Origin: Pseudomonadota bacterium
GTDB lineage: Bacteria > Desulfobacterota > Desulfovibrionia > Desulfovibrionales > Desulfovibrionaceae
Length of the DNA stretch: 56,569 nucleotides
Reading direction: 5' to 3'
Assembly (NCBI GenBank): GCA_023433925.1
Contig: JAEYTO010000076.1
Span: 1-56,569 of the forward strand
Shown: positions 15,388 to 24,849 of the stretch, one piece after another
Layout: every line of letters begins with the position of its first letter
Numbering within the stretch: the first letter of the stretch is position 1
The notes under the pieces: model-generated
Databases searched by the model: none
Seen by the model: the letters and a program-made list of their open reading frames with translations, nothing else
Told to the model about the DNA's origin: nothing
Position numbers and translations under genes: made by a program

Positions 15388-16713
15388 ATGACGATCGAGC
15401 AGGCTTTTTACCAGCGCACGGACGCATACTTGCGTTACAGCGGCAAGCTTACCATGGCGAACGAATGGCTGCCGCAACTCCTGGCTGAAGGGAAGTACGC
15501 GGATGCGGCTGCCGCCCTGGACCAGAACATCTCCCGAGAAGAGATATCCAAGCTTTGCCTCATCCGGGCCGAGCTGCTTTGCCTGCTCGGGCGAAATGCC
15601 GAGGCGCATGATGAATGCCTGCGCATCCTGCGCGGCTACGAGGATGATCCCGACGTATGGGCGCTTCTGGCCTGGATCGAGTTGAGCCAGGGCCGCCCTG
15701 GGCCGGCCCAGCCTTTCTGCAAGCGCGCCTTGCGGATTGATCCGAGCCATGTGCCAAGCCGCGTGAACGCGGCATATCTGGGCGGCAACACCGCGCAATA
15801 CCCAGCCACTGATGCGGCCGGCCTGCGGGTGTGCATAATTACCAGCATTCCGCCAAAGCGCTTCGAAGCCACCAGGCGTTGCCTGAGTACGTGGCTCAAG
15901 GCCGGTTTCGAGGTCATGTCCCTCAATCCGGCAGAGGAGTTGCCGGTGCTGGAGGCCGAATTCCCCGAAGTGCGCTTCGTGAGCGCCGAACGCGACGGAC
16001 GCAAGCACCACCAGAAGCCGCTTGTGTACATCGAGGACATGCTGCGTGTCTTGGCCGACAGTGGCGCGGATATCTGCGGCATCGTCAATGCCGACATAGC
16101 CTTTTGCCACGAGGGCGACTTCCGGGCCTTTGTGGCCGCCGAGGCCAAGGGGGGAATGCTTTTCGGGCCTCGCGTGGAGCTGCCGGCTCCAGAGGCCCGC
16201 ATGGCCAGCCTGTATCTGCGGGGGTTCGATTACTTTTTCTTTGATCGCGCGGCCATCCCGGATATGGGCGACTCGGGTTTCTGCGTGGGCGTTCCATGGT
16301 GGGATATATACTTCCCTTTCCTGTTCATGCTTCAAGGAACCCGGGTGAAGATGAACGTCTCGCCCGTGGCCTATCACTTGGCTCACGACACCAACTGGTC
16401 CGTCCTCGACTTTTACCGCATGGGCATGCGGTTCATGCAGCTCACTGACAGGATTTATGATGTGAAGGACGGCACGGACCTCATGACCCGCCTGAACATC
16501 ACGAATTTCGGCGCGCATGTCATGACTCAGGCCAAGCTGTCCGCCGAAGCGCTCTTCCGCAGGAGCGAGCCCGTCTATTACGCCGACCCGCTGTTCCGCG
16601 AGGTCATTGTACCCCCGGACCCCGCGCGGCATCTGAGTTTCGTCTACATGCCCATCGTGCTTGCGTCCGGGCAACCCTCTCCCTACGAGCGGATCGTGGG
16701 CGGCGGGGCATGA
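15388..16713 (+). CDS. TPR protein with glycosyltransferase-like domain
   Basis: 441 aa, cytosolic. Residues about 20-130 contain TPR-like helical pairs (LLAEGKYADAAAALDQ, LLCLLGRNAEAHDECLRIL, WALLAWIELSQGRPGPAQ). From about 145 a Rossmann-like domain starts (RVCIITSIPP) with a GIVNADIAF segment, typical of the nucleotide-sugar/metal site region in some glycosyltransferases, and later aromatic-rich stretches (VGVPWWDIYFPF). I do not know its acceptor. No close operon partners: 109 bp after selB and followed by a convergent tRNA. Function as a glycan-modifying enzyme is inference. Confidence 0.55.
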   Translation: MTIEQAFYQRTDAYLRYSGKLTMANEWLPQLLAEGKYADAAAALDQNISREEISKLCLIRAELLCLLGRNAEAHDECLRILRGYEDDPDVWALLAWIELSQGRPGPAQPFCKRALRIDPSHVPSRVNAAYLGGNTAQYPATDAAGLRVCIITSIPPKRFEATRRCLSTWLKAGFEVMSLNPAEELPVLEAEFPEVRFVSAERDGRKHHQKPLVYIEDMLRVLADSGADICGIVNADIAFCHEGDFRAFVAAEAKGGMLFGPRVELPAPEARMASLYLRGFDYFFFDRAAIPDMGDSGFCVGVPWWDIYFPFLFMLQGTRVKMNVSPVAYHLAHDTNWSVLDFYRMGMRFMQLTDRIYDVKDGTDLMTRLNITNFGAHVMTQAKLSAEALFRRSEPVYYADPLFREVIVPPDPARHLSFVYMPIVLASGQPSPYERIVGGGA

Positions 16714-16746
16714 TGACCGGCGTGCTTCTCGCCGGAAAAAAGAAAA

Positions 16747-16771
16747 AAGGCGGAACCGGAGTTCCGCCTTT
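16747..16771 (-). terminator. Terminator of tRNA-His
   Basis: Stem AAGGCGGAAC/GTTCCGCCTT with loop CGGA; the minus strand continues with a long T-run from the A-rich stretch 16736-16748. On the plus strand the same hairpin can end the TPR-glycosyltransferase transcript. Confidence 0.85.
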
Positions 16772-16782
16772 CAGTGATCGAG

Positions 16783-16859
16783 TGGGGCGAACGGAGGGAC
16801 TTGAACCCTCGGCATCAAGAGCCACAATCTTGCGCTCTGCCACCTGAGCTACGTCCGCC
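16783..16859 (-). tRNA. tRNA-His (anticodon GTG)
   Basis: 77 nt with encoded CCA and the extra 5' G (position -1) at 16859 that faces discriminator C73, the hallmark of tRNA-His. Acceptor GCGGACG pairs with CGTTCGC through one G-T. The anticodon loop TTGTGGC gives GTG. T-arm GGGTTCAAGTCCC. Confidence 0.95.
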
Positions 16860-16973
16860 ACGAGAGGAAGAGGCATATACCCAAGATACCCTTGCCGGTC
16901 AAGGGTGTTTTTCAGGTTCTCCGGCCGGTCGCCAGGGGAGGGCGGCGGTCAATCACGAATCCTAGAGGAATAC

Positions 16974-18224
<1,251 letters not shown>

Positions 18225-18254
18225 ATTTCGGGTCCCGTTTGATTCAGCCTGAAC

Positions 18255-18283
18255 CAAGGGCGCCCCTTCCGGGCGCCTTTTTC
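18255..18283 (+). terminator. Terminator of murA
   Basis: Stem GGCGCCC/GGGCGCC with A-T pairs at the base, followed by TTTTTC. Lies 30 bp after the murA stop. Confidence 0.85.
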
Positions 18284-18360
18284 GTTGAAAGCGCCGGGCG
18301 TTTCAGGGAACATGGCCTTACGCAGCCGAACCGAGAGCTGTCCAATCCCTTCGAGGAGCC

Positions 18361-20832
18361 ATGCGCCAAGCAGAGCCCATCTCCTCGCGACGCGCGGATG
18401 CGCCGCCGCTGCTTCCCTGGCAGGTGCTCTTCCTGGCCCTCATGCTGGGCATCCTGGCCTATCGCCACGCCCTGGCCGCGTCGGCCTGCGCCGTGCTTCT
18501 CTACGTGGCCACGGCCCTGGTGCGCGGCTGGCGGCCTCCCATCCCAAGATACCTGCTGGCCTTCCTGCTGGGCTTCCTGCTGGCCTGGGGGCGCATGCCG
18601 GCCATGTCCGGCCCGGAGCCGGATTGGATGGCCGCCGGCCAGAAGGTGCGCGTCACGGGTCGCGTGCTGGACGTGCAAGCCCGCGAGGGCCGGCGCATCC
18701 AGGTGATCCTGGAGGACGTGCGGTGCACCCCGCCCGGAGGCGCGGCGGCCGATCTGCCCGGCCGGCTGGTCTGGACCTGGCAGGATCCGGATATTTGGCC
18801 CGGACCCGGCCAGGACGCCGCCTTCACGGCCAAGGTCTGGCCGGCGCGCAGCTTCGCCAATCCGGGCGCGTGGGACACGCGCTTCTACTGGGCCAGACAG
18901 GGCGTGTTCCACCGGGCCTACACGCGCGGCCTCGCGGGTGAAGCCCAGGTGGAACTCGCCGGCGAGCCCGGTTGGCCGTGGCGCACGCGCCAGGCCTTGC
19001 GCGCCGGGCTCATGGAGCTCACGGCTCCCCTGGAGGGCAGCCAGGGCAGGGCCTTGCTCATGGCCCTGATCACCGGCGACCGCTTCCTCCTGGATCGCGA
19101 GACGCGCGAGGACATGGCCGACGCATCCCTGGCCCATGTCCTGTCCCTGTCCGGGCTGCACCTGGGCATCGTGGCCAGCCTGGGCTGGCTGGCGGCCTGG
19201 CTCGCGGGCCATGCCTGGCCCGGGCTGCACCTGCGCCTTTCCCGGCCCAGGCTGGCCGTGCTCCTGGGCCTGCCGCCCGTGCTCCTCTACCTGTGGCTCG
19301 GCGGAGCCGCGCCCTCGCTCCTGCGATCGGCGGTCATGTTCGCCTCCTGGGGCCTGCTCCTGTGGCTTGGCCGGGGCCGGGTGCTCCTGGACGGCCTGCT
19401 CCTGGCCTTGGCCGTCATCCTGGCCTGGGACCCGCTCATGGCCTTCGACCTGGGCCTGCAAATGTCCGCCGCGGCCGTGGCAGGCATGGCCCTGGCCCTG
19501 CCGCGCCTGTTCGCCTGGGCCAAGAGCCTGTCCGAATCCGTCCCGGCGTGGCTGCGCTCCCCGGCGCTCTTTCTGGCCCAGTCCACGGCCGTGACCGTGG
19601 CCGCCAACCTGGCGCTCCTGCCCATCCTGCTCGTCAACTTCGGCCGGCTTGGCGCGGGCCTGTATTGGAACCTGCTCTGGGTGCCGCTCCTGAGCGTGCT
19701 CATCATGCCTCTGGGCTTCCTGGGCCTGCTCCTGTCCGTCCTGCCGGGCCTCGGGCCGGCCGCGGCCCAGTGCCTGAGCCTGGACGCCTGGGTGCTGGAG
19801 GCCCTCATGGGCCTGCTGGCGCGAGCCCGCGAGCTCGGGTTGGTGCCGGTGGTCACCTCCGCCATCCCGTATTGGACGCAGATGGCCGGCTGCTGGCTCC
19901 TGCTGGTCTACGCCTTCGTGCGCCGGGACCTGCCGTCGGACCGCGAGCGGCCCCTCGTGCTGCTCGTGTTCATCCTCCTGGCCGGGCCGGTCCTCTGGCA
20001 GGGCTTCCAGCCCGTCAGGCCTCTGCGGCTGACCATGCTCGACGTGGGCCAGGGCCAGTGCATCCTCCTGGAGACGCCCCACGGCGCGCGCTACCTCATC
20101 GACGGCGGCGGCACGACCGGGCCGGGCTTCGACGTGGGCGAGGCCGTGGTGGCCAGGGTCCTCGCCTTGAGCACGCCGGCCGAGCTGGCGGGAGTCATCC
20201 TGACCCATTCGGAGACCGACCACGCACGCGGGCTGGCGCACATCGTGCGCGCCTTCGGGATCGGCTTCTTCGCCAGCACGGGGGACTGGACGGATTCGAC
20301 CTATGTTGCGCAGCTTCGCGCGGCCCTGGCCGACAGGGGCGTGGAGCAGCGCGCCTGGCAGGCCGGGCAGTCCTATGTGCTCGGCGCGGGGGTGAGCCTG
20401 GAGGCCCTGCATCCCGGACCGCCCGGCTCATCAGGCGTGGGCCGGCGCAAGGGCAACGACGGCTCCCTGGCCCTGCGCCTGGTCTGGCGAGGCAAAGGCC
20501 TGGCGCTCCTGCCCGGCGACCTGGAGCGGCCCGGACTCAAGGCCATGCTGGCCAACGCGGGCGACCTGCGCTCCGAGGCCCTGATCCTGCCGCACCACGG
20601 CAGCGATTCGAGCCATTCGCCGGAGCTGTACGGGCGCGCCGCGCCAAGGCTGGCCTTGGCCTCCTCGGGCTACCTGAACCGCTGGGGCTTTCCGGGCCGC
20701 AAGGTGCGCGCCGCGCTGGCCGAGCAAGGCGTGCCGCTGTTGACCACGGCGGATTGCGGGGCCATTACGCTGACCTGGGACGATCCCATGCGCGAGGCCA
20801 GGGTGGAGACGTATCTGGAGTGCGGCAAGTAG
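18361..20832 (+). CDS. comEC: ComEC/Rec2 family DNA-uptake channel protein
   Basis: 823 aa, inner membrane, with GAGG before the ATG. ComEC forms the channel by which single-stranded DNA enters during natural transformation. Order: N-terminal membrane spans (FLALMLGILAYR, YLLAFLLGFLLA), a DUF4131-type soluble segment (about 85-190), the Competence domain with many spans (LAHVLSLSGLHLGIVA, GAAPSLLRSAVMF), and a C-terminal metallo-beta-lactamase-like domain beginning at LTMLDVGQGQCILLE with DGGG and THSETDHARG (HxxxDH). All parts are present, so it looks functional, although no other competence gene is nearby. Confidence 0.92.
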   Translation: MRQAEPISSRRADAPPLLPWQVLFLALMLGILAYRHALAASACAVLLYVATALVRGWRPPIPRYLLAFLLGFLLAWGRMPAMSGPEPDWMAAGQKVRVTGRVLDVQAREGRRIQVILEDVRCTPPGGAAADLPGRLVWTWQDPDIWPGPGQDAAFTAKVWPARSFANPGAWDTRFYWARQGVFHRAYTRGLAGEAQVELAGEPGWPWRTRQALRAGLMELTAPLEGSQGRALLMALITGDRFLLDRETREDMADASLAHVLSLSGLHLGIVASLGWLAAWLAGHAWPGLHLRLSRPRLAVLLGLPPVLLYLWLGGAAPSLLRSAVMFASWGLLLWLGRGRVLLDGLLLALAVILAWDPLMAFDLGLQMSAAAVAGMALALPRLFAWAKSLSESVPAWLRSPALFLAQSTAVTVAANLALLPILLVNFGRLGAGLYWNLLWVPLLSVLIMPLGFLGLLLSVLPGLGPAAAQCLSLDAWVLEALMGLLARARELGLVPVVTSAIPYWTQMAGCWLLLVYAFVRRDLPSDRERPLVLLVFILLAGPVLWQGFQPVRPLRLTMLDVGQGQCILLETPHGARYLIDGGGTTGPGFDVGEAVVARVLALSTPAELAGVILTHSETDHARGLAHIVRAFGIGFFASTGDWTDSTYVAQLRAALADRGVEQRAWQAGQSYVLGAGVSLEALHPGPPGSSGVGRRKGNDGSLALRLVWRGKGLALLPGDLERPGLKAMLANAGDLRSEALILPHHGSDSSHSPELYGRAAPRLALASSGYLNRWGFPGRKVRAALAEQGVPLLTTADCGAITLTWDDPMREARVETYLECGK

Positions 20833-20854
20833 CCGCATGATCCTGGAGCAGTTT

Positions 20855-20970
20855 GACATTGAGACGCTCGCTCCAGCGTTAACGGCGCAAGTGAAATCGC
20901 GCCTACGCTTACGCGGCGGCAAGCCATGCCGGCGCATGGCTTGCGGAGCATTTTCAAAAGGCAATGCTCT
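20855..20970 (+). repeat. Dispersed ~118-bp intergenic element, copy 1
   Basis: This stretch, from GACATTGAGACGCTCG to AAAAGGCAATGCTC, matches the reverse complement of 45786-45905 at roughly 80 percent by eye, with one indel. Shared blocks include AACGGCGCAAGTGAA (GACGGCGCAAGTGAA in copy 2) and GCGGCGGCAAGCCA. Inside is a perfect 11-bp hairpin GCAAGCCATGC / GCATGGCTTGC. It lies between the convergent comEC and 20969 genes and likely terminates both. Confidence 0.8.
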
Positions 20971-21550
20971 AGCTGCCCGTGGCGCGCAGGAACTCGGCCT
21001 TGAGGTCGTAATAGAGGGTGCTCGCCAGGCGGTCGTCGCTGTCGATGATGACGAGCTGCCGGGTCCGGCTGCTGTGCTCGGCCTGGATCAGGCCCCGCAC
21101 ATCGCCGGCCGCGGTGCGCAGGACCACGGACACGAGCAGTTCGGTGACCACATAGCGCGTGTAGAGCTTCTGGACCTCGGCCCCGGAGGTGTGGTCGTAG
21201 AGGTGGGACTCCACGGTCTTGCTCTCGTAGCGCACGGGCTCGGCCGCCACGGCCTGGATGAATCCGGCCGCGTTGAGCCCGCGCTGGAACTTGTCCAGCC
21301 GTGCGAGCTTCTCCAGCCGTTGCCTGAGCGCCGGCTCGAACAGGGGCATGACGAGCTTGCGCACGTGCACTTCGTCGATGGCCTCCATGGGTACCTTGTG
21401 CAGGATGGAGACGATCTGGCCCAGGGTGAACTGGGGGAAGCGCGCCTGCATGTCCAGGGCCGAGCGGAGCTGGTCCACGTTGATGAGGCCTTCGGCCACG
21501 AGCGCCGGGCCGATGCGCATCTTGATGGCGTCGCGAGTTTCTTCTGCCAT
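20969..21550 (-). CDS. Protein with MshEN / GspE-N-like N-terminus, unknown function
   Basis: 193 aa from the ATG at 21550; a GTG at 21571 is an alternative start, and neither has a strong ribosome site. Residues about 10-60 (IGPALVAEGLINVDQLRSALDMQ, split by FTLGQIVSILHKVP) have the spacing of the MshEN or GspE N-terminal domain, a cyclic-di-GMP or partner-binding module found ahead of secretion ATPases. No ATPase follows here. The rest is soluble with no recognised domain. The gene faces comEC and ends in the dispersed repeat. Possibly a regulator that binds c-di-GMP; weak inference. Confidence 0.5.
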   Translation of the reverse strand: MAEETRDAIKMRIGPALVAEGLINVDQLRSALDMQARFPQFTLGQIVSILHKVPMEAIDEVHVRKLVMPLFEPALRQRLEKLARLDKFQRGLNAAGFIQAVAAEPVRYESKTVESHLYDHTSGAEVQKLYTRYVVTELLVSVVLRTAAGDVRGLIQAEHSSRTRQLVIIDSDDRLASTLYYDLKAEFLRATGS

Positions 21551-21660
21551 GGTCGGTTCCAGAAGGGACACGAGACGATACGAGGCGAAAGCCTAAAGAT
21601 CAACCCCTCGGAAGACGCCGGAACGTGCATCAAGAGTGACCGTCCATGGCGCCGGTAGGC

Positions 21661-22620
21661 CTATTGGCCACCCGCCGCGACGCGCTCCGTCTCGTTCCCG
21701 CGTTTCCAGAACCTGATCCAGGCGATGCCGGCCAGGTTCTGCTCCAGGGAAAAGATCGCCCCCGGCAGGGCGGCGGCCGTGCCGAAGTGGCTCATGGCCA
21801 GGGCCACGCCCAGCCCGGAGTTCTGCATGCCAACTTCCACGCCCACGGTGCGCGCGTCGCGGACCGGCAGCCGCGCAAGGCGCGCACCGAGGTAGCCCAG
21901 GCCGAAGCCCAGGCCGTTGTGCAGGATCACGGCCAGGATGATCAGCGCCGGGAAGCCGAGCAGCGTCGCGCGGTTGAGGCCGATGACGCAGGCGACGACG
22001 GCCGAGATGGTCAGGATGGACACGGAAGGGAGCACGGTCACGGCCTTGTCCAGTGTCTTGCGGGCCAGGCGTCGGCCCTGGACGCGCAGGAACAGTCCGG
22101 CGAGCACCGGGAAGAGCACGATGCCGGCCACCGAGTGCACCATGGCCGTGAAGCGCACGTCGATGCGTTCGCCCGCGAGCAGCCAAACAATGGCCGGCGT
22201 GGCCAGGGGAGCGAGCAGGGTGGAGACGGTGGTCATGAGCACGGACAGGGGCACGTTGCCCCGGCCCAGATAGGTGATGACGTTGGAGGCGGTCCCGCCG
22301 GGACACGCGCCCACGATGATCAGCCCGAGGGCGGCCTCGGCGGGCAGGCGCAAGGCCCAAGCCAAGGCCACGGCCAGCAGCGGCATGACGCTGAACTGGA
22401 GCAGGATGCCCAGGGCCAGGGCCTTCCACTGCCGGACGGCGGCCGCGAATTCGGCCAGGTCCAGGGTCAGGCCCATGCCGAACATGATCACTCCCAGGCC
22501 CAGAGGGATGTGCGGCGCGAGCCACGTGAAGATTTCCGGCCGCCACAGGGCCAGGGCCGAGAAGAGCAGGGCGATGGGCAGGAAAAATCGCTCGATGGCC
22601 GAGGACAAGAGTGCGAACAT
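21661..22620 (-). CDS. Bile acid:sodium symporter family (BASS) transporter
   Basis: 319 aa, inner membrane, start at 22620 behind AGGAGGA. Ten hydrophobic spans can be traced. Family marks are GLGVIMFGMGLTLDL near residue 45, GACPGGTASNVITYLGRGN (about 105-123), the usual Pro/Gly-rich sodium-site crossover, and later GVEVGMQNSGLGVALA. Bacterial BASS members carry out sodium-coupled uptake of organic anions such as bile acids, pantoate or keto acids; the substrate here cannot be read from the sequence. A stand-alone gene, 110 bp from the neighbour. Confidence 0.88.
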   Translation of the reverse strand: MFALLSSAIERFFLPIALLFSALALWRPEIFTWLAPHIPLGLGVIMFGMGLTLDLAEFAAAVRQWKALALGILLQFSVMPLLAVALAWALRLPAEAALGLIIVGACPGGTASNVITYLGRGNVPLSVLMTTVSTLLAPLATPAIVWLLAGERIDVRFTAMVHSVAGIVLFPVLAGLFLRVQGRRLARKTLDKAVTVLPSVSILTISAVVACVIGLNRATLLGFPALIILAVILHNGLGFGLGYLGARLARLPVRDARTVGVEVGMQNSGLGVALAMSHFGTAAALPGAIFSLEQNLAGIAWIRFWKRGNETERVAAGGQ

Positions 22621-22864
22621 GCGTCCTCCTGAAAAAAGTCCCGGCGGATCGCGGACCTGCATAGATCGGGGAGGCTTTTGTGTAAAGCGGTGGGAGCGTG
22701 GCTGTCCGGCAGGCATGCGCCGCCGCTCGGGAGCGCCTTCCCGCCGACGGGGGAACTCCTGCGTTCGGAGGTCCGCTATCCGCGCGGAAGGCCGAAGCAA
22801 GCCGTTGGCGGCCGGGCTGCCGGCTTGCGCATCGAGGCCATGCTGGAAGGCCTGGGCTGAAGCG

Positions 22865-23020
22865 TCAATCCTCGTCGTCGTGCTTGCCCGTGAACCAGCG
22901 GCGGATGGGATTCTCCCCGCGCGGATCGCGCCTGTCCTGGCGCTTCTCCATGCGGTTGAAGAGAATGAGATAGAGCACGCCTATGGCCAGGATGACGATC
23001 AGGAACGCGGATGTAGACAT
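22865..23020 (-). CDS. Small single-span membrane protein (51 aa)
   Basis: Starts at the ATG at 23020. One hydrophobic span (AFLIVILAIGVLYLILF, residues about 5-21) is followed by a charged tail (NRMEKRQDRRDPRGE, then RRWFTGKHDDED). It is probably a Nin/Cout inner-membrane peptide (Arg-rich tail inside). No family recognised. A Fur-like palindrome lies 60 bp upstream of the start. Confidence 0.55.
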   Translation of the reverse strand: MSTSAFLIVILAIGVLYLILFNRMEKRQDRRDPRGENPIRRWFTGKHDDED

Positions 23021-23079
23021 GACAGACCCCGGGTAGAGAGTGGACTGGCTGTCTCGATCATAGCCCGGCGCGGGATTCG

Positions 23080-23094
23080 TGACAATAATTGTCA
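23080..23094. promoter_or_regulatory. Perfect 7-1-7 palindrome, Fur-family-like box
   Basis: TGACAAT-A-ATTGTCA. The 7-1-7 layout and the flanking TGA/TCA with AAT-N-ATT core match the Fur/PerR/Zur operator plan (TGATAATNATTATCA) except for one symmetric pair. It lies between the divergent 51-aa membrane-peptide gene and the GyrI-like remnant. Confidence 0.5.
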
Positions 23095-23190
23095 GCCATG
23101 GCCTGTTCATGCATAAGGCTCGGGGAAAGACGGCAAGAAACGTCAAGCCGTCCGAGGAGCTTGGAGCAGGTTACGCCAGTCAGGGAAACA

Positions 23191-23432
23191 ATGACCAGGA
23201 ACCGCGCCAGGAACTTTCGCGCGCGACTGGAGTGCGTCACGCCCTTCATCGTGGCCGTGCACGCCGGCCCTTACGGCGGCCTGGAGAGAGCCTATAAGGA
23301 GACCTATGATCACTGGCTGCCCGAGCAGGTTTGTTTACCCGCGACGAGCCGGCCTTCGAGACCTGCCGCAACGATCCGTCGTTCGCTCCGGCGGGAAATC
23401 TTGTGCCGGAAATCCGAGTGCTCCTGAAATAA
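23191..23432 (+). pseudogene. GyrI-like / AraC effector-binding domain remnant with a -1 frameshift
   Basis: Frame one reads VTPFIVAVHAGPYGGLERAY then KETYDHWLPEQ (to 23328). Family homology then continues one frame over as GLFTRDEPAFETCRNDPSF and PEIRVLLK to the TAA at 23430-23432. The HxGPY-x-x-L-x-x-AY, W-L-P and the D-E/A-P-x-F-E-x-x-x-N-D-P pattern are typical of the second half of GyrI-like domains, which bind small ligands and are found alone or at the end of AraC-type regulators. One missing base near 23328 explains the break. The N-terminal half of the domain is not seen, so it is likely a decayed gene; a sequencing error is the alternative for the shift. Confidence 0.65.
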
Positions 23433-23510
23433 AGCCAGAAGCGGCCCCTTTCTTGCATAAGTCAGGGGGAGGCTTTCGAGCCCATAGGCGAACGCGAGGA
23501 AAGAAGCCGC

Positions 23511-23900
23511 ATGTCCGTACGCAAGATAGATCAGCCTGAAGCCGGGCAATACCTCTTCGGCCTGGCCCAGGACGGTTGGGAGCACCTCAATGACTCCGGC
23601 GTGCGCTCCAGCCTGGAGCGCCTTCAGCCCAAGTATTCGGAACGTTTGATCATACCTGGCGAGCGCCGCATATTCCTCTTCGTGCTCAGCGGCGCGTTGC
23701 GCGTGGAAGCCGAGCCGGGCGAGCTGCGCGTGGGCCAGGGCGAGGCCGTGGAGGCCTTGCCGGGCAGCACCCTCAGCGTGCGCAATAGCTCGGCGCGCGC
23801 TGTGCAATATCTGCTCGTCAGCGCGCCTGCCCGCGCCCTGGGCATGCGGCCAGCGGCCTTGGAATCCCAGGCCGGAGACGGTATGATCCGGGCGGCCTGA
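23511..23900 (+). CDS. Cupin-fold protein
   Basis: 129 aa, cytosolic. The middle (about 45-105) reads as a double-stranded beta-helix cupin: IPGERRIFLFVLSGALRVEA, then GEAVEALPGSTLSVRN, with the G-x-L and late P-G turns of the family. The usual metal-binding His pair is not evident, so it may be a sensing or non-catalytic cupin. It lies 56 bp upstream of the AraC regulator and could be read together with it. Substrate unknown. Confidence 0.6.
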   Translation: MSVRKIDQPEAGQYLFGLAQDGWEHLNDSGVRSSLERLQPKYSERLIIPGERRIFLFVLSGALRVEAEPGELRVGQGEAVEALPGSTLSVRNSSARAVQYLLVSAPARALGMRPAALESQAGDGMIRAA

Positions 23901-23956
23901 CGCCCTCCGCATTCCGGCTGACCTGTATGGACATGGGCGGGCGCGCCCAGGATCCC

Positions 23957-24823
23957 ATGGATACCAAAACAGGCTGCCTGCCCATGAGCGAGAGCGTCGA
24001 GCTGTATCGCCTGCCGCTGCTGGGAGGCATGGACCTCCTGACCGCCACGTACGTCACCCAGGCCTTTTCCCGCCATACCCACGACGGCTATGCCGTGGGC
24101 GTCATCGAGCGCGGCGCGCTACGTTTCCGCTACCGGGGTGAGACCGTATGCGCCGCTTCAGGAAGCATCAATCTGGTCGTTCCGGGCGAGGCCCATGACG
24201 GCCAGGCGGCCTGCGCGCAGGGCTGGGCCTACCGCATGTTCTACCTGCGGCCCGAGGCGCTGCTCTCGGCCGCCCGCGAGATGGCCGCCCGCCCCGGCCT
24301 GCCGCACTTCCGGCCCGGCGTGCTGCACGACCCCGGCTTGGCCTGGCTCGTGCAGCGCGCCCATGCCGCGGCCGCCGACCCCGCCACGCCTGCGTTGGCC
24401 AAGGAGACGCTCACGAGGCGCATGCTAGCGGCCTGGGTCGAACGCCACGCCGACGGCGCCTGGAACTGGCCCAGGATCGGCGGCGAGCGCAAGGCCGTGC
24501 GCCGGGTCCGCGAACTCGTCCGCGAGCGGCTGCGCGAGGACATCTCCCTGGCCGAACTGGCCCAGGCCGCCGGTCTGAGCCCCTACCACCTCGTGCGCGT
24601 GTTCGAGCGCGAGACCGGCCTGCCTCCGCACGCCTATCTCGTGCAGGCGCGCGTGGAGGCCGCGCGTGGGCTCCTGGCCGGGCCGCTGCCTCTGGCCCAG
24701 GTGGCGGCCGAGACCGGCTTCGCGGACCAGAGCCACCTGACGCGGGCCTTCAAGCGCCGCCACGGCCTGACCCCAGGGCGTTACCGCAAGATCGTTCAAG
24801 ATTCCCGTTACAGACCCGAGTAG
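23957..24823 (+). CDS. AraC family transcriptional regulator
   Basis: 288 aa from the ATG at 23957 (CCAGGA before it); 23927 and 23984 are alternatives. The N-terminal cupin-like sensing domain has FSRHTHDGYAVGVIERGALRF and VVPGEAHDGQ. The C-terminal double HTH is clear: ISLAELAQAAGLSPYHLVRVF and then PLAQVAAETGFADQSHLTRAFK with RHGLTPGRYRK. The gene is 26 bp upstream of an EamA exporter; this AraC-EamA pairing is common and the regulator probably switches on the exporter in response to an amino-acid-like or other small effector. Confidence 0.9.
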   Translation: MDTKTGCLPMSESVELYRLPLLGGMDLLTATYVTQAFSRHTHDGYAVGVIERGALRFRYRGETVCAASGSINLVVPGEAHDGQAACAQGWAYRMFYLRPEALLSAAREMAARPGLPHFRPGVLHDPGLAWLVQRAHAAAADPATPALAKETLTRRMLAAWVERHADGAWNWPRIGGERKAVRRVRELVRERLREDISLAELAQAAGLSPYHLVRVFERETGLPPHAYLVQARVEAARGLLAGPLPLAQVAAETGFADQSHLTRAFKRRHGLTPGRYRKIVQDSRYRPE

Positions 24824-24849
24824 GGTACTCCTCCACATGGGAGGACCTC

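Noticed and set aside
22678..22860. 60-codon plus-strand frame upstream of the BASS gene
   Set aside because: Arg/Gly/Pro-rich shadow composition and no ribosome site.
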